Notes: generated from the letters alone by a model not told the origin. 64,000 nt of DNA from Cardiobacteriaceae bacterium TAE3-ERU3 (GCA_019218315.1 JAHUUI010000002.1:186001-250000), one strand, 5' to 3'. Positions 1-10,022 are shown, counted from the first letter of the stretch. Numbers and translations: made by a program.

Positions 1-805
1 CCCCCTCGGGCAGACGCTCTTTGATACGGCTGGTCAGTTTATCGATTTCGTGCGGCTCGTAGCGGCCGGTTTTGTTCAGTGCGACAATCAAGGGTTTGCC
101 AAATTCGTCGAGCCGGGCAATCGCTTGATTGTCCGAGGCGGTGACGTCCTGATCGAGAACATAAACAACGAGATGGACGCGACGCGTGGCGTTTAAGACG
201 TCTTCCTCAAGGCTTGGCAGTACTTCCGCTTGATTGGTGCCGGGCATGTCGTAGAGGGTTAACCCGAGACCGTCGCCAGCGTCATAGTGGTAACGCTCGA
301 TACGCGTGGTAGAACCACCAATAATCGAGGTATCGATACGCGCGTCAGGCAGGATGGTCTGAATCAACGAGCTTTTGCCGGTGCTGATTTTGCCGAAGAG
401 TGCCACTTCAAGCGTTGCGGGTGGGTCGTCACTGGCGGCTTGTGTAAGATCGGCTTGTACTGCAGAAACATCAACGCCCTGCGCCTGCGCTTTGTCGAGC
501 TTTGCTTGTACATCTTCAATGCGTAGCGGTTCGCGCTTGGCTTTTTTCTCAAGCGGCTTACGCCTGCCGACCGTCCAGATGCGGTATACCAACCCAACAC
601 CGAGCGCTGCAATCACTATGACGCCGATACCATATACAGCAAGGAAGCCACTCGGTGTATTTTGCAGACGATCCCAAACGCGGAACGCAACGTCGGTAAA
701 CTGGAAAATCAGCAATAAGACGGCAAGAACTATCAGTACCGTGAGCAGAATAAAGACTTTACGCAACAGCCCTACCGCGTCTGTTGCCGATTTATTATCC
801 GCCAT
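1..805 (-). CDS. Membrane-anchored GTPase, C-terminus cut by window edge
   Basis: 268 residues are visible and the frame stays open to the left edge, so the protein is partial. Two hydrophobic segments (about 15-37 and 53-75) precede a basic linker and a GTPase domain. The G1 loop GKISTGKSS lies at 138-146, G3 DMPG at 186-189 and G4 NKTG at 244-247, where glycine replaces the usual aspartate of NKxD. The protein is probably tethered to the inner membrane with the G domain in the cytosol. It is the last gene of a run with the thioesterase and tsaB, whose stop it overlaps by 11 bases. It belongs to the Era/Der-like TRAFAC superfamily, but I do not recognise the exact family and assign no specific function. 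Confidence 0.75.
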   Translation of the reverse strand, partial: MADNKSATDAVGLLRKVFILLTVLIVLAVLLLIFQFTDVAFRVWDRLQNTPSGFLAVYGIGVIVIAALGVGLVYRIWTVGRRKPLEKKAKREPLRIEDVQAKLDKAQAQGVDVSAVQADLTQAASDDPPATLEVALFGKISTGKSSLIQTILPDARIDTSIIGGSTTRIERYHYDAGDGLGLTLYDMPGTNQAEVLPSLEEDVLNATRRVHLVVYVLDQDVTASDNQAIARLDEFGKPLIVALNKTGRYEPHEIDKLTSRIKERLPEG

Positions 806-1199
806 GTTGCTGCTCCTTGAGTTTGGCCACTGTCGCGTCCGGTACCGCACAGACCTTGCGTTCCTGATAGTCAAAGCAGACCATCAAGGTACCGGCTGTA
901 GCAACAGTTTTCTCGCCTTTGCTGACGCGGTAATGCAAGGTAAAGCGTGTGCCTTTCAGCGCTCCTACCCAGACGTTAAAGGTCAGTTCGTCACCAAGAA
1001 AGGCTTCGGCAAGGTAATCAACTTCGAGATGGCGCATAATCAATGCTGCGCCACCGCAGTCGAGTTCGCTAAAGCCGAGCGCACAAAGGAAGTCGCAGCG
1101 CGCCTGATGCAATAAGGTGATTAGGCGATCGTGGCCGAGGTGGCCACCGTAGTTGATGTCGCCGACTCGGACGGCAAGCGTGGTAGCAAAAGTATTCAT
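795..1199 (-). CDS. Hotdog-fold acyl-CoA thioesterase family protein
   Basis: A 134-residue single hotdog domain of the 4HBT type, related to YbgC and FadM. The N-terminal strand and helix carry the family pattern RVGDINYGGHLGHD, in which the D-x-N-x-x-GH region normally forms the active site. The expected activity is hydrolysis of an acyl-CoA or acyl-ACP thioester in the cytosol; the sequence does not give the substrate. Its start overlaps the tsaB stop by four bases (ATGA type), and its stop lies inside the GTPase gene, so the three genes look translationally coupled. Confidence 0.8.
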   Translation of the reverse strand: MNTFATTLAVRVGDINYGGHLGHDRLITLLHQARCDFLCALGFSELDCGGAALIMRHLEVDYLAEAFLGDELTFNVWVGALKGTRFTLHYRVSKGEKTVATAGTLMVCFDYQERKVCAVPDATVAKLKEQQHGG

Positions 1200-1870
1200 G
1201 ATTGTACGACCTCATCGCGTAAGTAACGCAGGGTAACGCCATCCCAAGCTGGTTGCCAGGTTCCGTGGTCAAGCAGGTCAAATGCATCGACTGCTTCGGG
1301 CAAAGCGTCTGGCTGCAAGGGTTTGCCTAATTGCTGTATAAACGGATAAACGCAACCCGGCCCGGCGAGATAGTCCGCACTACTAAGCCAGTCAGCGGGG
1401 ATGTCTTCCGGCGCACAGAGGCAATCATCACCGAGTGCGCTAATTTTGCCGTCAATACAGTGGTAAAAACCAGCATAAACCTGATTCATTCGTGCGTCGA
1501 GCAAGGCGAGTACGCGGCCGTTGCCGTGCTGGCGGGCTGCACTGGCGGCAAGCAAGGCAAGGCTCGATATGCCAAGCAAGGGTATGTCCTGCGCACAGCC
1601 CATACCCATCGCCACAGCTGCGCCAACGCGCAAACCGGTGAAGGCACCAGGACCAGCACTGACGACAATTCCACTAATATCGTTCATGGTCAGGTCGGCA
1701 GCCTTGAGCAAAGTGTCAGTAAGCGGCAAAACCACTTGGGTATGCTTGCGCTCATCATGCTCAATCTGCTGCTCGCGCACGCCTTTATGGCGCAGAGCAA
1801 TCGAGCAAGATGGGGTCGCTGTGTCTATGGCGAGCAAAGTCGCATTTTCATCGGGCATCATGGCGTTCAT
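1196..1870 (-). CDS. tsaB: tRNA threonylcarbamoyladenosine biosynthesis protein TsaB
   Basis: A 224-residue TsaB (YeaZ) protein of the actin-like ATPase fold. It is the scaffold partner of TsaD and TsaE in making t6A37 on tRNAs that read ANN codons. Family signatures are LLAIDTATPSCSIAL near the N-terminus and GPGAFTGLRVG at about 92-102. The first 23 bases lie inside the end of yoaA; ATGs at 1861 and 1858 are alternative starts, and none has a clear Shine-Dalgarno. The yoaA-tsaB pairing is the same as in E. coli. Confidence 0.93.
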   Translation of the reverse strand: MNAMMPDENATLLAIDTATPSCSIALRHKGVREQQIEHDERKHTQVVLPLTDTLLKAADLTMNDISGIVVSAGPGAFTGLRVGAAVAMGMGCAQDIPLLGISSLALLAASAARQHGNGRVLALLDARMNQVYAGFYHCIDGKISALGDDCLCAPEDIPADWLSSADYLAGPGCVYPFIQQLGKPLQPDALPEAVDAFDLLDHGTWQPAWDGVTLRYLRDEVVQS

Positions 1871-3833
1871 GGTAATTAAAAAAGCGTTCTACAATAGCAA
1901 ATTGGCTGGTTCGTGTCATGCGTGGCAGGCTGTCAAGAAATACTTTACCGTAACCTTTGCTGCTTAAGCGTGGATCAGCAATCATCAGCACGCCATAATC
2001 GCGGCTGTCGCGGATCAGGCGACCGACGCCCTGCTTAAGGGTAATCACAGCTTGCGGTAGGCTATCGTGCATAAATGGTGACAGCCCCTTTTCTTCGAGC
2101 AATTGATGGCGTGCACGAGTGAGCGGATCATTGGGCACAGCAAAAGGTAATTTGTCTATCACCACACAAACTAGCGCTTCACCACGCACATCCACACCTT
2201 CCCAGAAACTCGATGTACCAAGCAAAACTGCGCGTTCAGCACGGCGAAAATCGGCAAGCAGCTTGCCTTTCGGTGCTTTACCCTGCACAAACAAATTAAA
2301 ACCACTGTCTTTGAGTTGACGCTCGGCAACGTACAAAGCACGATAGCTAGTAAAGAGCAAAAATGCTCGACCACGGCTGCGTTTAAGCAGCGGCAACGCT
2401 GCATCTATGACTGCTTCGGTATAATCCCGCGCATTAGGTTGCGGCATATTGGCGGGATGATAAAGGACCGCCTGCATACGGTAGTCAAACGGGCTATCAA
2501 GTTGCAGGGTTGGTACGTCCGACGGTAAGCCAAGCTCACGGATGAAGTGGGTGAACTGCCCACCAACCGCGAGAGTCGCTGAAAGAAATGCCCAGCTTGC
2601 CTCACTCTGCCGTATCCAGCTGGCAAAGCGCCCTGCTGCATTGACTGGCGCAATGCACAGCATGAAACCACGTGACTGAGTATCAAGCCAGCGGGCTTCA
2701 GCAACTGCATTAACTGCAGGCTCTTCTCCCACCTCTTTAGCCTCGGCTACTTGCTGCTTTTCTTTTCGCGCAATGAATGCAGCGAGCGTATCTGCCATTT
2801 CATCAAGCCGCCCACTGACGTTAGCAAGCAGCTTACCACGTGATTGCTGTACGCCAAGCGCTTTTTGTGCTGCGTGCAAAGCTTCTTCAAGCTTGAATAG
2901 TGACGCCCAAAAATCTCTAAGTTCATCAAGTGCTGCGCCATCAAAGCGTGCTTCCCCATGGCGATTGACGCTGAGCAGCGTATCTTGTGCCGCTTTGTAT
3001 AGTGCTTTGACAGAGTTGCGTGCTTCAACAGCATCAGGCGCTTCACTGAGCACAGCCTCTTCGGCATCTTTGTGCCAAATAGCGAGCTGACGAAACGACA
3101 GACGCTTGCCGAGAAACTGGACGGCTGTATTAGGCAGATGGTGCGCTTCATCGATAACAAATGCGTCAATATCAGGCAAAATTTCTGCAAAACCTTCGCT
3201 TTTCAGCGCAAAATCAGCGAGTAGCAAGTGATGATTGACGACGACAATATCTGCTTCCTTAGCCTTTTGTCGCGCCTGTTGGACGAAGCATTCCTCAAAA
3301 AAATCACAGTCACGGCCAAGACAGTTATCAGCGGTGCTGGTTACCATATCAAGAATTGGAGAATCCTCTGGTACACCTTCTAATCCAACCAAATCACCAT
3401 CACGGGTTCGTTCAGCAAATTTTCCGATAGCAGCACGGTATTGCTTTTCTTTGAGGTCAGCAGGATCGCTTTGCTCAAGCTGGCTGAAATGATAATGGCA
3501 GAAATAATTACGCCGCCCTTTGAGCAAGGCTGCTTTAGCTGTGCTGGTTAGCACTTTACGCGCCAACGGTAAATCATGCTGGAAAATTTGCTCTTGCAGA
3601 TTTTTGGTAGCAGTCGAAACCAGCACTTTCTGCCCACTTGCAAGCGCTGGTAAAAGATAGGCGAAAGTCTTGCCGATACCAGTTCCTGCTTCAGCGACCA
3701 AAACACCGCCTTGCTCTAGATTATCAGCAATCGCCCCGGCAAGCTGTTGCTGACCGGGGCGAAGTTGATAGCCTTGTACGGCGCTGGCAAGCGCCCCACT
3801 CTCTGAAAAAAGAGCGGTAGTGGCTTTACTCAA
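1848..3833 (-). CDS. yoaA: DinG-family ATP-dependent helicase YoaA
   Basis: A 661-residue XPD/DinG-type superfamily 2 helicase with an iron-sulphur domain. The Walker A region AEAGTGIGKT is at 47-56, the DEAH box at 228-231, and the four probable cluster ligands are Cys112, Cys171, Cys176 and Cys182. E. coli YoaA partners the chi subunit of DNA polymerase III in replication-fork repair. The start is TTG, immediately after the TAA of the upstream lipoprotein gene with no spacer; no ATG lies near the conserved N-terminus, and the length matches the family. The position before tsaB supports YoaA rather than DinG. Confidence 0.9.
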   Translation of the reverse strand: MSKATTALFSESGALASAVQGYQLRPGQQQLAGAIADNLEQGGVLVAEAGTGIGKTFAYLLPALASGQKVLVSTATKNLQEQIFQHDLPLARKVLTSTAKAALLKGRRNYFCHYHFSQLEQSDPADLKEKQYRAAIGKFAERTRDGDLVGLEGVPEDSPILDMVTSTADNCLGRDCDFFEECFVQQARQKAKEADIVVVNHHLLLADFALKSEGFAEILPDIDAFVIDEAHHLPNTAVQFLGKRLSFRQLAIWHKDAEEAVLSEAPDAVEARNSVKALYKAAQDTLLSVNRHGEARFDGAALDELRDFWASLFKLEEALHAAQKALGVQQSRGKLLANVSGRLDEMADTLAAFIARKEKQQVAEAKEVGEEPAVNAVAEARWLDTQSRGFMLCIAPVNAAGRFASWIRQSEASWAFLSATLAVGGQFTHFIRELGLPSDVPTLQLDSPFDYRMQAVLYHPANMPQPNARDYTEAVIDAALPLLKRSRGRAFLLFTSYRALYVAERQLKDSGFNLFVQGKAPKGKLLADFRRAERAVLLGTSSFWEGVDVRGEALVCVVIDKLPFAVPNDPLTRARHQLLEEKGLSPFMHDSLPQAVITLKQGVGRLIRDSRDYGVLMIADPRLSSKGYGKVFLDSLPRMTRTSQFAIVERFFNYHERHDAR

Positions 3834-4748
3834 TTAATTGCCAAGTGATGCCGCTTTTTCTGCTGCTGCAATTGCGCCTTGGTTATCTCCAAGCGACTTG
3901 CGAGCATTAGCAACCAGCGCCCAACTCTTCTTCATTATATTATTATCACCACCGACTTGCACGGCTCGACCTGCAAAAGTCTCGGCATCCTTGTAACGAC
4001 CTTGGTGATAGCGAATATTGGCTATATCATAGAGGATTCTAGCATCCTGTGGCGCAATGCGCTGTGCATTTTCAAGATACGCTACTGCGCCATCTCGATC
4101 ATCTTTATTAAGTGCAGCATGTGCTTTTTTAATTAAAGCCTTTACAGGTGTCTCACCTTCCGCTGGTGCTGCTGGCCGTTGCGGTGGAGTAGCACTAGCC
4201 ACTTGCTGGCTTTGGTTAGCAGCTTGGCTATCATTTGTAGCATCATTACTATTGGTAACAGGGGCGGGTGTAGCCGTATTAGCAGCTATATTTGTATTGG
4301 TTGGCCGTGTTTCCACTGGGCGGACCGGCTGAGCCTGATTGCTGTTTTGCTGATTCAGCTGCTGACCCTGAGCATTATTGACCTGCTCAGCACTTGCATT
4401 ATCCTGAGTCACTTGTGGTGCAACTGACCAGCCATCATCATTGGGTTGTGCCGAAGCTGCTTGCACGGTCGCTGGCTGGCTATACGGCGATTGTGCCGCT
4501 ACTTCTATACTTTGCTGAGGCTGCTGCGGCGCAACTCGTACTGGCTGCTGTGGTGCCACTGGTTGTGCAACACGGGCCGGGGTCGGTGCTACAGCCTGAC
4601 CTCGAGTCATATGGATTTGCCCTACTGGTGCACGACTTGGCTGATAGTGATTGGAATTCAGCGCTGTAATCGGGGCGGTAGCGCTGCCATACATGCAACC
4701 GCTTAACAAGACAGCACTGCATGCTACGCTAGGCCATAGTTTTTTCAT
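3834..4748 (-). CDS. lpoP: TPR outer-membrane lipoprotein, probable PBP1B activator (LpoP-like)
   Basis: 304 residues from the ATG preceded by GGAG nine bases upstream. A short lipoprotein signal peptide ends in lipobox LSGC (Cys18). A long Gln/Asn/Ala/Pro-rich, presumably disordered linker (about 40-195) follows, then roughly 105 residues of tetratricopeptide repeats. The gene follows the PBP1B gene by 57 bases. In Pseudomonas aeruginosa, the TPR lipoprotein LpoP is the activator of PBP1b and has this same architecture and association. The inference is that this protein crosses the peptidoglycan from the outer membrane and stimulates PBP1B. The architecture is seen directly; the LpoP assignment rests on architecture and neighbour. 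Confidence 0.65.
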   Translation of the reverse strand: MKKLWPSVACSAVLLSGCMYGSATAPITALNSNHYQPSRAPVGQIHMTRGQAVAPTPARVAQPVAPQQPVRVAPQQPQQSIEVAAQSPYSQPATVQAASAQPNDDGWSVAPQVTQDNASAEQVNNAQGQQLNQQNSNQAQPVRPVETRPTNTNIAANTATPAPVTNSNDATNDSQAANQSQQVASATPPQRPAAPAEGETPVKALIKKAHAALNKDDRDGAVAYLENAQRIAPQDARILYDIANIRYHQGRYKDAETFAGRAVQVGGDNNIMKKSWALVANARKSLGDNQGAIAAAEKAASLGN

Positions 4749-4805
4749 TCGTGGGTTCTCCAACTTGAGTTGAGTAAAGTGCACAACATTCTAACGTTAT
4801 ATGAA

Positions 4806-7238
4806 CTAATTGCCAAACCAGCCATTTGTATTACCATTATTCGTACTGCCATTATTTTGATTATTGTTACCACCATCATAGCTTGGTGCAGGCGTCCAAC
4901 CACCATATCCTCCTTCAAAGATAGGCGCAGACTGCATTTCATAATACAGATTCTCTTCATTTGGATTTGTATAGCGAGTATCTAAATTAATGCAGCTCGT
5001 ATAAGTAGTAGGTTGAGATCCGTTAATAAAGGGAAGTGTCAACGTTCGGCTTGCGGGGCACTGACTGCCGGCAAGCTGACCTGTTTGCTTGTCAATCGTG
5101 TAATCAACGATACCGGATGGCTTCGTCACATTAAGCGGCTTAAGTGGCAACTTTTTCATGATGTCCGCCCAAATACGCAGGGCTCCATTGCCACCACTTA
5201 ATTTGGTTGATTTGTTCTGATCATTACCGACCCAAACCACGGATAGAATATTTCCTGTATATCCAGCAAACCAGCTATCGCGATAACTATCGGTGGTACC
5301 TGTTTTACCAGCAATATTCATATTTTCAGGAATTTTTTCGTATGCAGCACGAGCAGTACCACGGCGCGGAATTTCCTGCATCGCAGTATTAATTAAATAG
5401 TACGGACCAGGCTCGATAGCTTTCGTATTGCTCAATGGGAAACGCTCAATAATGCTGCCATCTTTAGTTGTAATCTCTCGGATTGTGCGCAAAGGCGTGT
5501 AGTACCCGCCATTTGCAAATGTTTCATAAATTTGTGCGACTTCCAAAGGAGTCATTTGAACAGCACCAAGCGAGACAGAAGGATAGGTAGGCAAATCATC
5601 ACGCGCACCCAAGCGCTTCATCGTACCAATCACATCATCCATACCCAATGCCAACGCCAATCTGGCTGTTGGAATATTGTATGACTTAACTAATGAATCG
5701 ATGAGTAATACTTCACCGTGATTACGGTGGTCATAATTTTTTGGAGACCAAATTTCCCCGCCCATATTATAAGACATAGGGCTATCATCGAGCTTCGTAG
5801 CCAAAGTATAGAGCTGAGGCCATTCCAATGCACTGAGGTAAATCATCGGTTTGATCAATGATCCAATTTGCCGCTTTGCAGACAATGCACGGTTAAAGCC
5901 TTGTTCGCCAGGGTTTCGCGAACCAACCAGTGCCAATATCTCTCCATTGGTACTGTTTACGACTACAGCTGCGCTTTGCAAGAAATTAGATTTAAGACCT
6001 TTATTTTTCTCAAGCACCGGTAAGCCTTCGGTAATGCCATTTTGCGCATCTTCTTGAGCAAGTGGATCCAAGGTTGTAAAGATATTCAGCCCTTCTTCGG
6101 TTAAATCTTCCTGACTGTAGTGCTGATACAGTTGTTTAAAGACCATTTCAACAAATGCTGGATAACGTAAGCGCTCACGAGTTCGCTCAACTTTTACTAC
6201 ATCCAGTGGTAAAGACTTCGCCAACTCTGCATCTTGCTCACTAATTAATCCCCTTTCGACCAATACATCAAGGATCAAATTACGGCGCTTAAATGCATAT
6301 TCAGAATGTAAGCGCGGATCTGCAAGCCCTGGTTCGCGCACCAACGCAAGCAAGGTGGCAATTTGATGTAAATTAAGTTCATTGAGTTTCTTATCAAAGA
6401 AATACTCGCTAGCGAGACCAAAGCCGTGGATCGCTCTACTGCCATCTTGAGCCAAATAAATTTCATTTAGATAGCCTTCGAGAATATCTTCTTTGGTAGC
6501 GTGTGTCTCCAACGCTAAAGCCATCAGCATTTCTTTAATTTTACGGCTCAGTGTTGGTTCGTTGGTCAAATAATGGTTTTTAATGAACTGCTGGGTTAAT
6601 GTACTTGCCCCTTGATAACCACTTTTCTTAATAAAAGTAATGTAAATAGAGCGAACGATCCCCTTAGGATCAATACCCGGATGCCGCCAGAAATTCTGGT
6701 CTTCTAGAGCAATCAAACCGTCGATCAGAACTGGTGGTACTTCGTCGAGGTTGACCAAAATCCGGTCTTCATTATGCTTCGGATAGATTGATGCAATTTT
6801 AAGTGGATTGAGCTTTTCAATGACTTCTGGTTCCAGAGTAGTCAGGTTCATCAATGAGGCTACTTTCCCGCCCTCAAAAGTAACTTCGATTTTACGCGCA
6901 ATGCGTGGCCCATCCCAAAAGATAAACGGCAGTACGTAGAATGTAACTTTGTTTTCCTGAACCGCGTATGTTCCGGGTGCGACAGGCTCACTGACTTTAC
7001 GATACTCAAGCATTTCAAGCTCTCGAGTCAGATCTTCCGAATTGACATCAGCACCTCGATATAGCTCAAGTGGCCGCGCGTATACCCGTGCCGGCATTGA
7101 CCATAATGCACCACCGAGGTCTTCGTCAGATAGTTTGTACTGCCGATCAAGGTGGACCGCATAAAATACTGCGACGACTAAGCCAAATAAGCAGATGGCA
7201 ACGAGCAAATAGAATGTATTACGAATCAGTTTGAGCAC
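4806..7238 (-). CDS. mrcB: Bifunctional penicillin-binding protein 1B
   Basis: An 810-residue class A PBP that polymerises lipid II and cross-links the glycan strands in the periplasm. It has a short cytosolic tail, one membrane helix (about 8-28), a UB2H-like regulatory region (about 45-130), then a GT51 domain with catalytic EDQNF at 179-183 and GASTLTQQ at 210-217. The transpeptidase motifs are SLIK (Ser460), SYN 519-521 and KTGTT 644-648. The start is GTG at 7238 behind a strong AAGGAG. The last 35 residues are rich in Asn and Gly, a tail I do not associate with E. coli PBP1B. The next gene encodes the LpoP-like lipoprotein. Confidence 0.93.
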   Translation of the reverse strand: MLKLIRNTFYLLVAICLFGLVVAVFYAVHLDRQYKLSDEDLGGALWSMPARVYARPLELYRGADVNSEDLTRELEMLEYRKVSEPVAPGTYAVQENKVTFYVLPFIFWDGPRIARKIEVTFEGGKVASLMNLTTLEPEVIEKLNPLKIASIYPKHNEDRILVNLDEVPPVLIDGLIALEDQNFWRHPGIDPKGIVRSIYITFIKKSGYQGASTLTQQFIKNHYLTNEPTLSRKIKEMLMALALETHATKEDILEGYLNEIYLAQDGSRAIHGFGLASEYFFDKKLNELNLHQIATLLALVREPGLADPRLHSEYAFKRRNLILDVLVERGLISEQDAELAKSLPLDVVKVERTRERLRYPAFVEMVFKQLYQHYSQEDLTEEGLNIFTTLDPLAQEDAQNGITEGLPVLEKNKGLKSNFLQSAAVVVNSTNGEILALVGSRNPGEQGFNRALSAKRQIGSLIKPMIYLSALEWPQLYTLATKLDDSPMSYNMGGEIWSPKNYDHRNHGEVLLIDSLVKSYNIPTARLALALGMDDVIGTMKRLGARDDLPTYPSVSLGAVQMTPLEVAQIYETFANGGYYTPLRTIREITTKDGSIIERFPLSNTKAIEPGPYYLINTAMQEIPRRGTARAAYEKIPENMNIAGKTGTTDSYRDSWFAGYTGNILSVVWVGNDQNKSTKLSGGNGALRIWADIMKKLPLKPLNVTKPSGIVDYTIDKQTGQLAGSQCPASRTLTLPFINGSQPTTYTSCINLDTRYTNPNEENLYYEMQSAPIFEGGYGGWTPAPSYDGGNNNQNNGSTNNGNTNGWFGN

Positions 7239-7249
7239 ATTGACTCCTT

Positions 7250-8026
7250 CTAAACGGCAACTGGTGCAGGAATGGCGGGATGATGCTGATAGTTTTGCAG
7301 ATGAATATCATCAAAGCAGTAAGTATCTATAGAATCAGCTTTATCGAGTTTTATTTGTGGCAGAGGCAAAGGTGTTCTAGCCAATTGAGTCTTCGCCTGA
7401 CTGAGGTGGTTTTGGTAGAGATGGACGTCCCCACCAGTCCAGACGAACTCACCGGGTAATAAATCTGCTTGCTGAGCCATCATCATTGTTAGCAAGGCAT
7501 AACTTGCGATATTGAATGGTACCCCGAGAAATACATCTGCTGAACGCTGGTACAACTGGCAAGACAACTTGCCATCAGCAACATAAAATTGAAACAACGT
7601 GTGACACGGTGCAAGCGCCATTTGCTCAATTTCACCAACGTTCCACGCACTGACGATCATTCGTCGTGAATCAGGGTTATTGCGGATCTGCTCTAGTACA
7701 TCTTTAATCTGATCGTGTCCATCCCAGTCACGCCATTGCTTACCATAAATGGGGCCTAAATTGCCTTGTTCATCAGCCCATTCATCCCAAATTCTGACGC
7801 CGTGTTCTTTAAGGTAAGAGATATTGGTATCACCGCTGAGAAACCACAGCAGTTCGTGCACAACGGATTTAAAATGAACGCGCTTGGTGGTCAAAAGTGG
7901 AAATGATTCACTTAAATCAAAACGGAGTTGACGCCCAAATACCGACAATGTTCCCGTGCCGGTTCGGTCATTTTTTGCATGACCTTTATTAAGGATATCA
8001 TCTAGTAAATCAAGATAGCTTTTCAC
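7250..8026 (-). CDS. thyA: Thymidylate synthase
   Basis: A 258-residue ThyA that methylates dUMP to dTMP using methylenetetrahydrofolate. The catalytic cysteine is Cys141 in [19 protein letters not shown] at 121-129 and the DVHLYQNH stretch are the phosphate- and folate-site motifs. The length is close to the usual 264. The start is GTG, inside the last 17 bases of lgt, the same lgt-thyA order as in E. coli. The 11-base gap to the PBP1B gene suggests continued cotranscription. Confidence 0.95.
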   Translation of the reverse strand: MKSYLDLLDDILNKGHAKNDRTGTGTLSVFGRQLRFDLSESFPLLTTKRVHFKSVVHELLWFLSGDTNISYLKEHGVRIWDEWADEQGNLGPIYGKQWRDWDGHDQIKDVLEQIRNNPDSRRMIVSAWNVGEIEQMALAPCHTLFQFYVADGKLSCQLYQRSADVFLGVPFNIASYALLTMMMAQQADLLPGEFVWTGGDVHLYQNHLSQAKTQLARTPLPLPQIKLDKADSIDTYCFDDIHLQNYQHHPAIPAPVAV

Positions 8027-8804
8027 GAGTCACCGGTCTAAAGAATAAGTACAAACCAAAAATAATCATTGGCAATGAAAGCAATTGCCCTTCTGTCAGC
8101 CAATCAAAGGCAATATAGGAAATATGAGCATCCGGCACGCGGAAAAACTCAACAAAGCTACGGAAAATGCCATACCAGAGTAAAAATAGACCAGATACTC
8201 TGCCCAAAGCCCTATTGCGGGACGAATAAATCCATAAGATTGCGAAAAGAACCAAGCCTTCGAGTGCTGCTTCATAGAGCTGGGAAGGATGGCGTGGCTC
8301 AGGACCGCCATTAGGGAATACGACACCCCACGGCACATCTGTCACCTTGCCCCACAACTCGCTATTTATAAAGTTACCAATGCGACCAAAAAACAGACCC
8401 AAAGGCACCAATGGTGCAATGAAGTCCGTTACTTCGAAAAAACGTAGGTGATATTTTTTACCAAATAGGAGACAAGCCAGCATGACGCCAAGCAAGCCAC
8501 CGTGAAAAGACATTCCACCTTCCCAAATTTTGAGTGGATAGAGCCAATCTTGCGCCCAGTACTGCGTACCGTAAAAAAGTACGTACCCAATTCGTCCGCC
8601 GAGAATAACCCCGAGCATGGCATAAGTTGCCAAAGAATCTATACAGCCTTCTTGCTGCCAAGTAGCATTGCTTTGTCTTCCAGCTCGACTTTTAGCCAAT
8701 ACAATGGCTAATAAAAAACCAAGCACGTACATTAAACCGTACCAAGTTGGTTTAACTGGTCCCAGTTCAAAAATATAAGGGCTGAAATTAGGGTGGAGAA
8801 TCAT
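8010..8804 (-). CDS. lgt: Prolipoprotein diacylglyceryl transferase
   Basis: A 264-residue inner-membrane enzyme that transfers diacylglyceryl from phosphatidylglycerol to the lipobox cysteine of prolipoproteins. It has about seven hydrophobic segments. The Lgt signature is visible as [13 protein letters not shown] in the middle of the protein, with [10 protein letters not shown] near the N-terminus and HPSQLYEA further on. No Shine-Dalgarno stands out before the ATG, but the N-terminus matches the family. Its substrates in this window include the LpoP-like protein, BamB, PqiC, the YgdI-like protein, the DUF2799 protein and possibly TamA. Confidence 0.95.
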   Translation of the reverse strand: MILHPNFSPYIFELGPVKPTWYGLMYVLGFLLAIVLAKSRAGRQSNATWQQEGCIDSLATYAMLGVILGGRIGYVLFYGTQYWAQDWLYPLKIWEGGMSFHGGLLGVMLACLLFGKKYHLRFFEVTDFIAPLVPLGLFFGRIGNFINSELWGKVTDVPWGVVFPNGGPEPRHPSQLYEAALEGLVLFAILWIYSSRNRALGRVSGLFLLWYGIFRSFVEFFRVPDAHISYIAFDWLTEGQLLSLPMIIFGLYLFFRPVTREKLS

Positions 8805-8911
8805 ATTATGAAAAAATTACGTTGAAACAAAGGCTGTAGGAGCTGGGCAGATAGATTGAGTTAATCACCAGAGACACCTACAAGGTGTGTTAAAAAATGC
8901 GTGAGTATACG

Positions 8912-8944
8912 ATAAAACCCGACACTGCAATACACAGTGTCGGG
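8912..8944 (-). terminator. Intrinsic terminator after fbaB
   Basis: A perfect 10-bp stem (8918-8927 pairing with 8935-8944, loop of 7) followed on the minus strand by a run of four T. It lies 12 bases past the fbaB stop and closes the lapA-to-fbaB run. The 105 bases from there to the lgt start must hold the lgt promoter; I cannot place it with confidence. Confidence 0.8.
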
Positions 8945-8956
8945 AAATCCATTACA

Positions 8957-10012
8957 TTAAGCAATGGTGACTTTTTCGTCGAGATAAACGTCCTGGACTG
9001 CATGAAGCAAGTTCACACCTTCATCAAATGGCTTCTTGAAGCACTTACGACCAAGAATTAGCCCCATACCACCAGCACGCTTATTAATAACGGCTGTACG
9101 TACAGATTCGGCCAGGTCATCTTTACCACCGGCTGCACCGCCTGAGTTAATCAAGCCGAAACGCCCCATATAGCAGTTAACCAACTGGTAGCGCGTCATA
9201 TCGATTGGATGATCGCCTGACAATTCGGTATAAACACGATCATCAGTGTAGCCAAATCCGATGTCACGGAAACCACCGCTCAGTGTGGCCTGCTTCTGCT
9301 TAACGATATCTGCACCAATTGTCACCGCGAGATGGTTGGCTTGACCAGTAAGATCATCAGCAGTGTGATAGTCCACACCATTATGCTTGAATGCCGGGTT
9401 GCGAGTATAAGCCCACAATACAGTAACCATGCCAAGTTCGTGTGCACGTGCAAAAGCATCAGCTACTTCTTGGATCTGATGGCGTGAATTTTCTGCACCA
9501 AAATACACAGTTGCACCAACTGCAATTGCACCCATATCAAAAGCCTGATCAACGGTTGCAAACATGTCTTGATCGTGCAGACCTGGAGTGGTCAATGTTT
9601 CATTGTGGTTAAGCTTAACCATGAATGGGATTTTGTGTGCGTATTTACGTGAAACACTTGCGAGCACACCAGCAGTTGAAGCAACAGCATTACAACCGCC
9701 TTCAATAGCTAGCTCAACAATATTTTTTGGATCAAAATAACGTGGATTTGCAGCAAAAGATGCGCCTGCAGAGTGCTCAATACCTTGGTCTACCGGCAGG
9801 ATTGATACGTAGCCAGTACCGCCAAGACGGCCATGATCTAGCAGCTGCTGGAAAGATCGCAATACTGCCGGAGAACGGTCTGTGTCACTGAAAACACGAT
9901 CGATATAGTCACTGCCTGGCAGATATAGATCGTCTTTACGGACTTTTGTGCATGTATAGCTCAATAAAGATTCCGCTTCATTACCCAAATATTCTTCAAC
10001 TGATTTAGACAT
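8957..10012 (-). CDS. fbaB: Class I fructose-bisphosphate aldolase
   Basis: 351 residues from the ATG preceded by AAGGAG at seven bases; it aligns end to end with E. coli FbaB (DhnA family). It cleaves fructose-1,6-bisphosphate through a Schiff base. Conserved blocks include [31 protein letters not shown], the lysine-bearing GADIVKQK and the phosphate-site block INSGGAAGG. No class II aldolase occurs in this window. The gene is last in a co-directional run, 10 bases after the SH3-domain gene. Class I aldolases of this type are often gluconeogenic in enterobacteria; which direction dominates here cannot be read from sequence. Confidence 0.93.
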   Translation of the reverse strand: MSKSVEEYLGNEAESLLSYTCTKVRKDDLYLPGSDYIDRVFSDTDRSPAVLRSFQQLLDHGRLGGTGYVSILPVDQGIEHSAGASFAANPRYFDPKNIVELAIEGGCNAVASTAGVLASVSRKYAHKIPFMVKLNHNETLTTPGLHDQDMFATVDQAFDMGAIAVGATVYFGAENSRHQIQEVADAFARAHELGMVTVLWAYTRNPAFKHNGVDYHTADDLTGQANHLAVTIGADIVKQKQATLSGGFRDIGFGYTDDRVYTELSGDHPIDMTRYQLVNCYMGRFGLINSGGAAGGKDDLAESVRTAVINKRAGGMGLILGRKCFKKPFDEGVNLLHAVQDVYLDEKVTIA

Positions 10013-10022
10013 TTGATTCTCC

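Noticed and set aside
375-1115. A 246-codon plus-strand open frame
   Set aside because: It is antisense to the GTPase and thioesterase genes, which have clear family motifs; the frame is a shadow of their codon bias.
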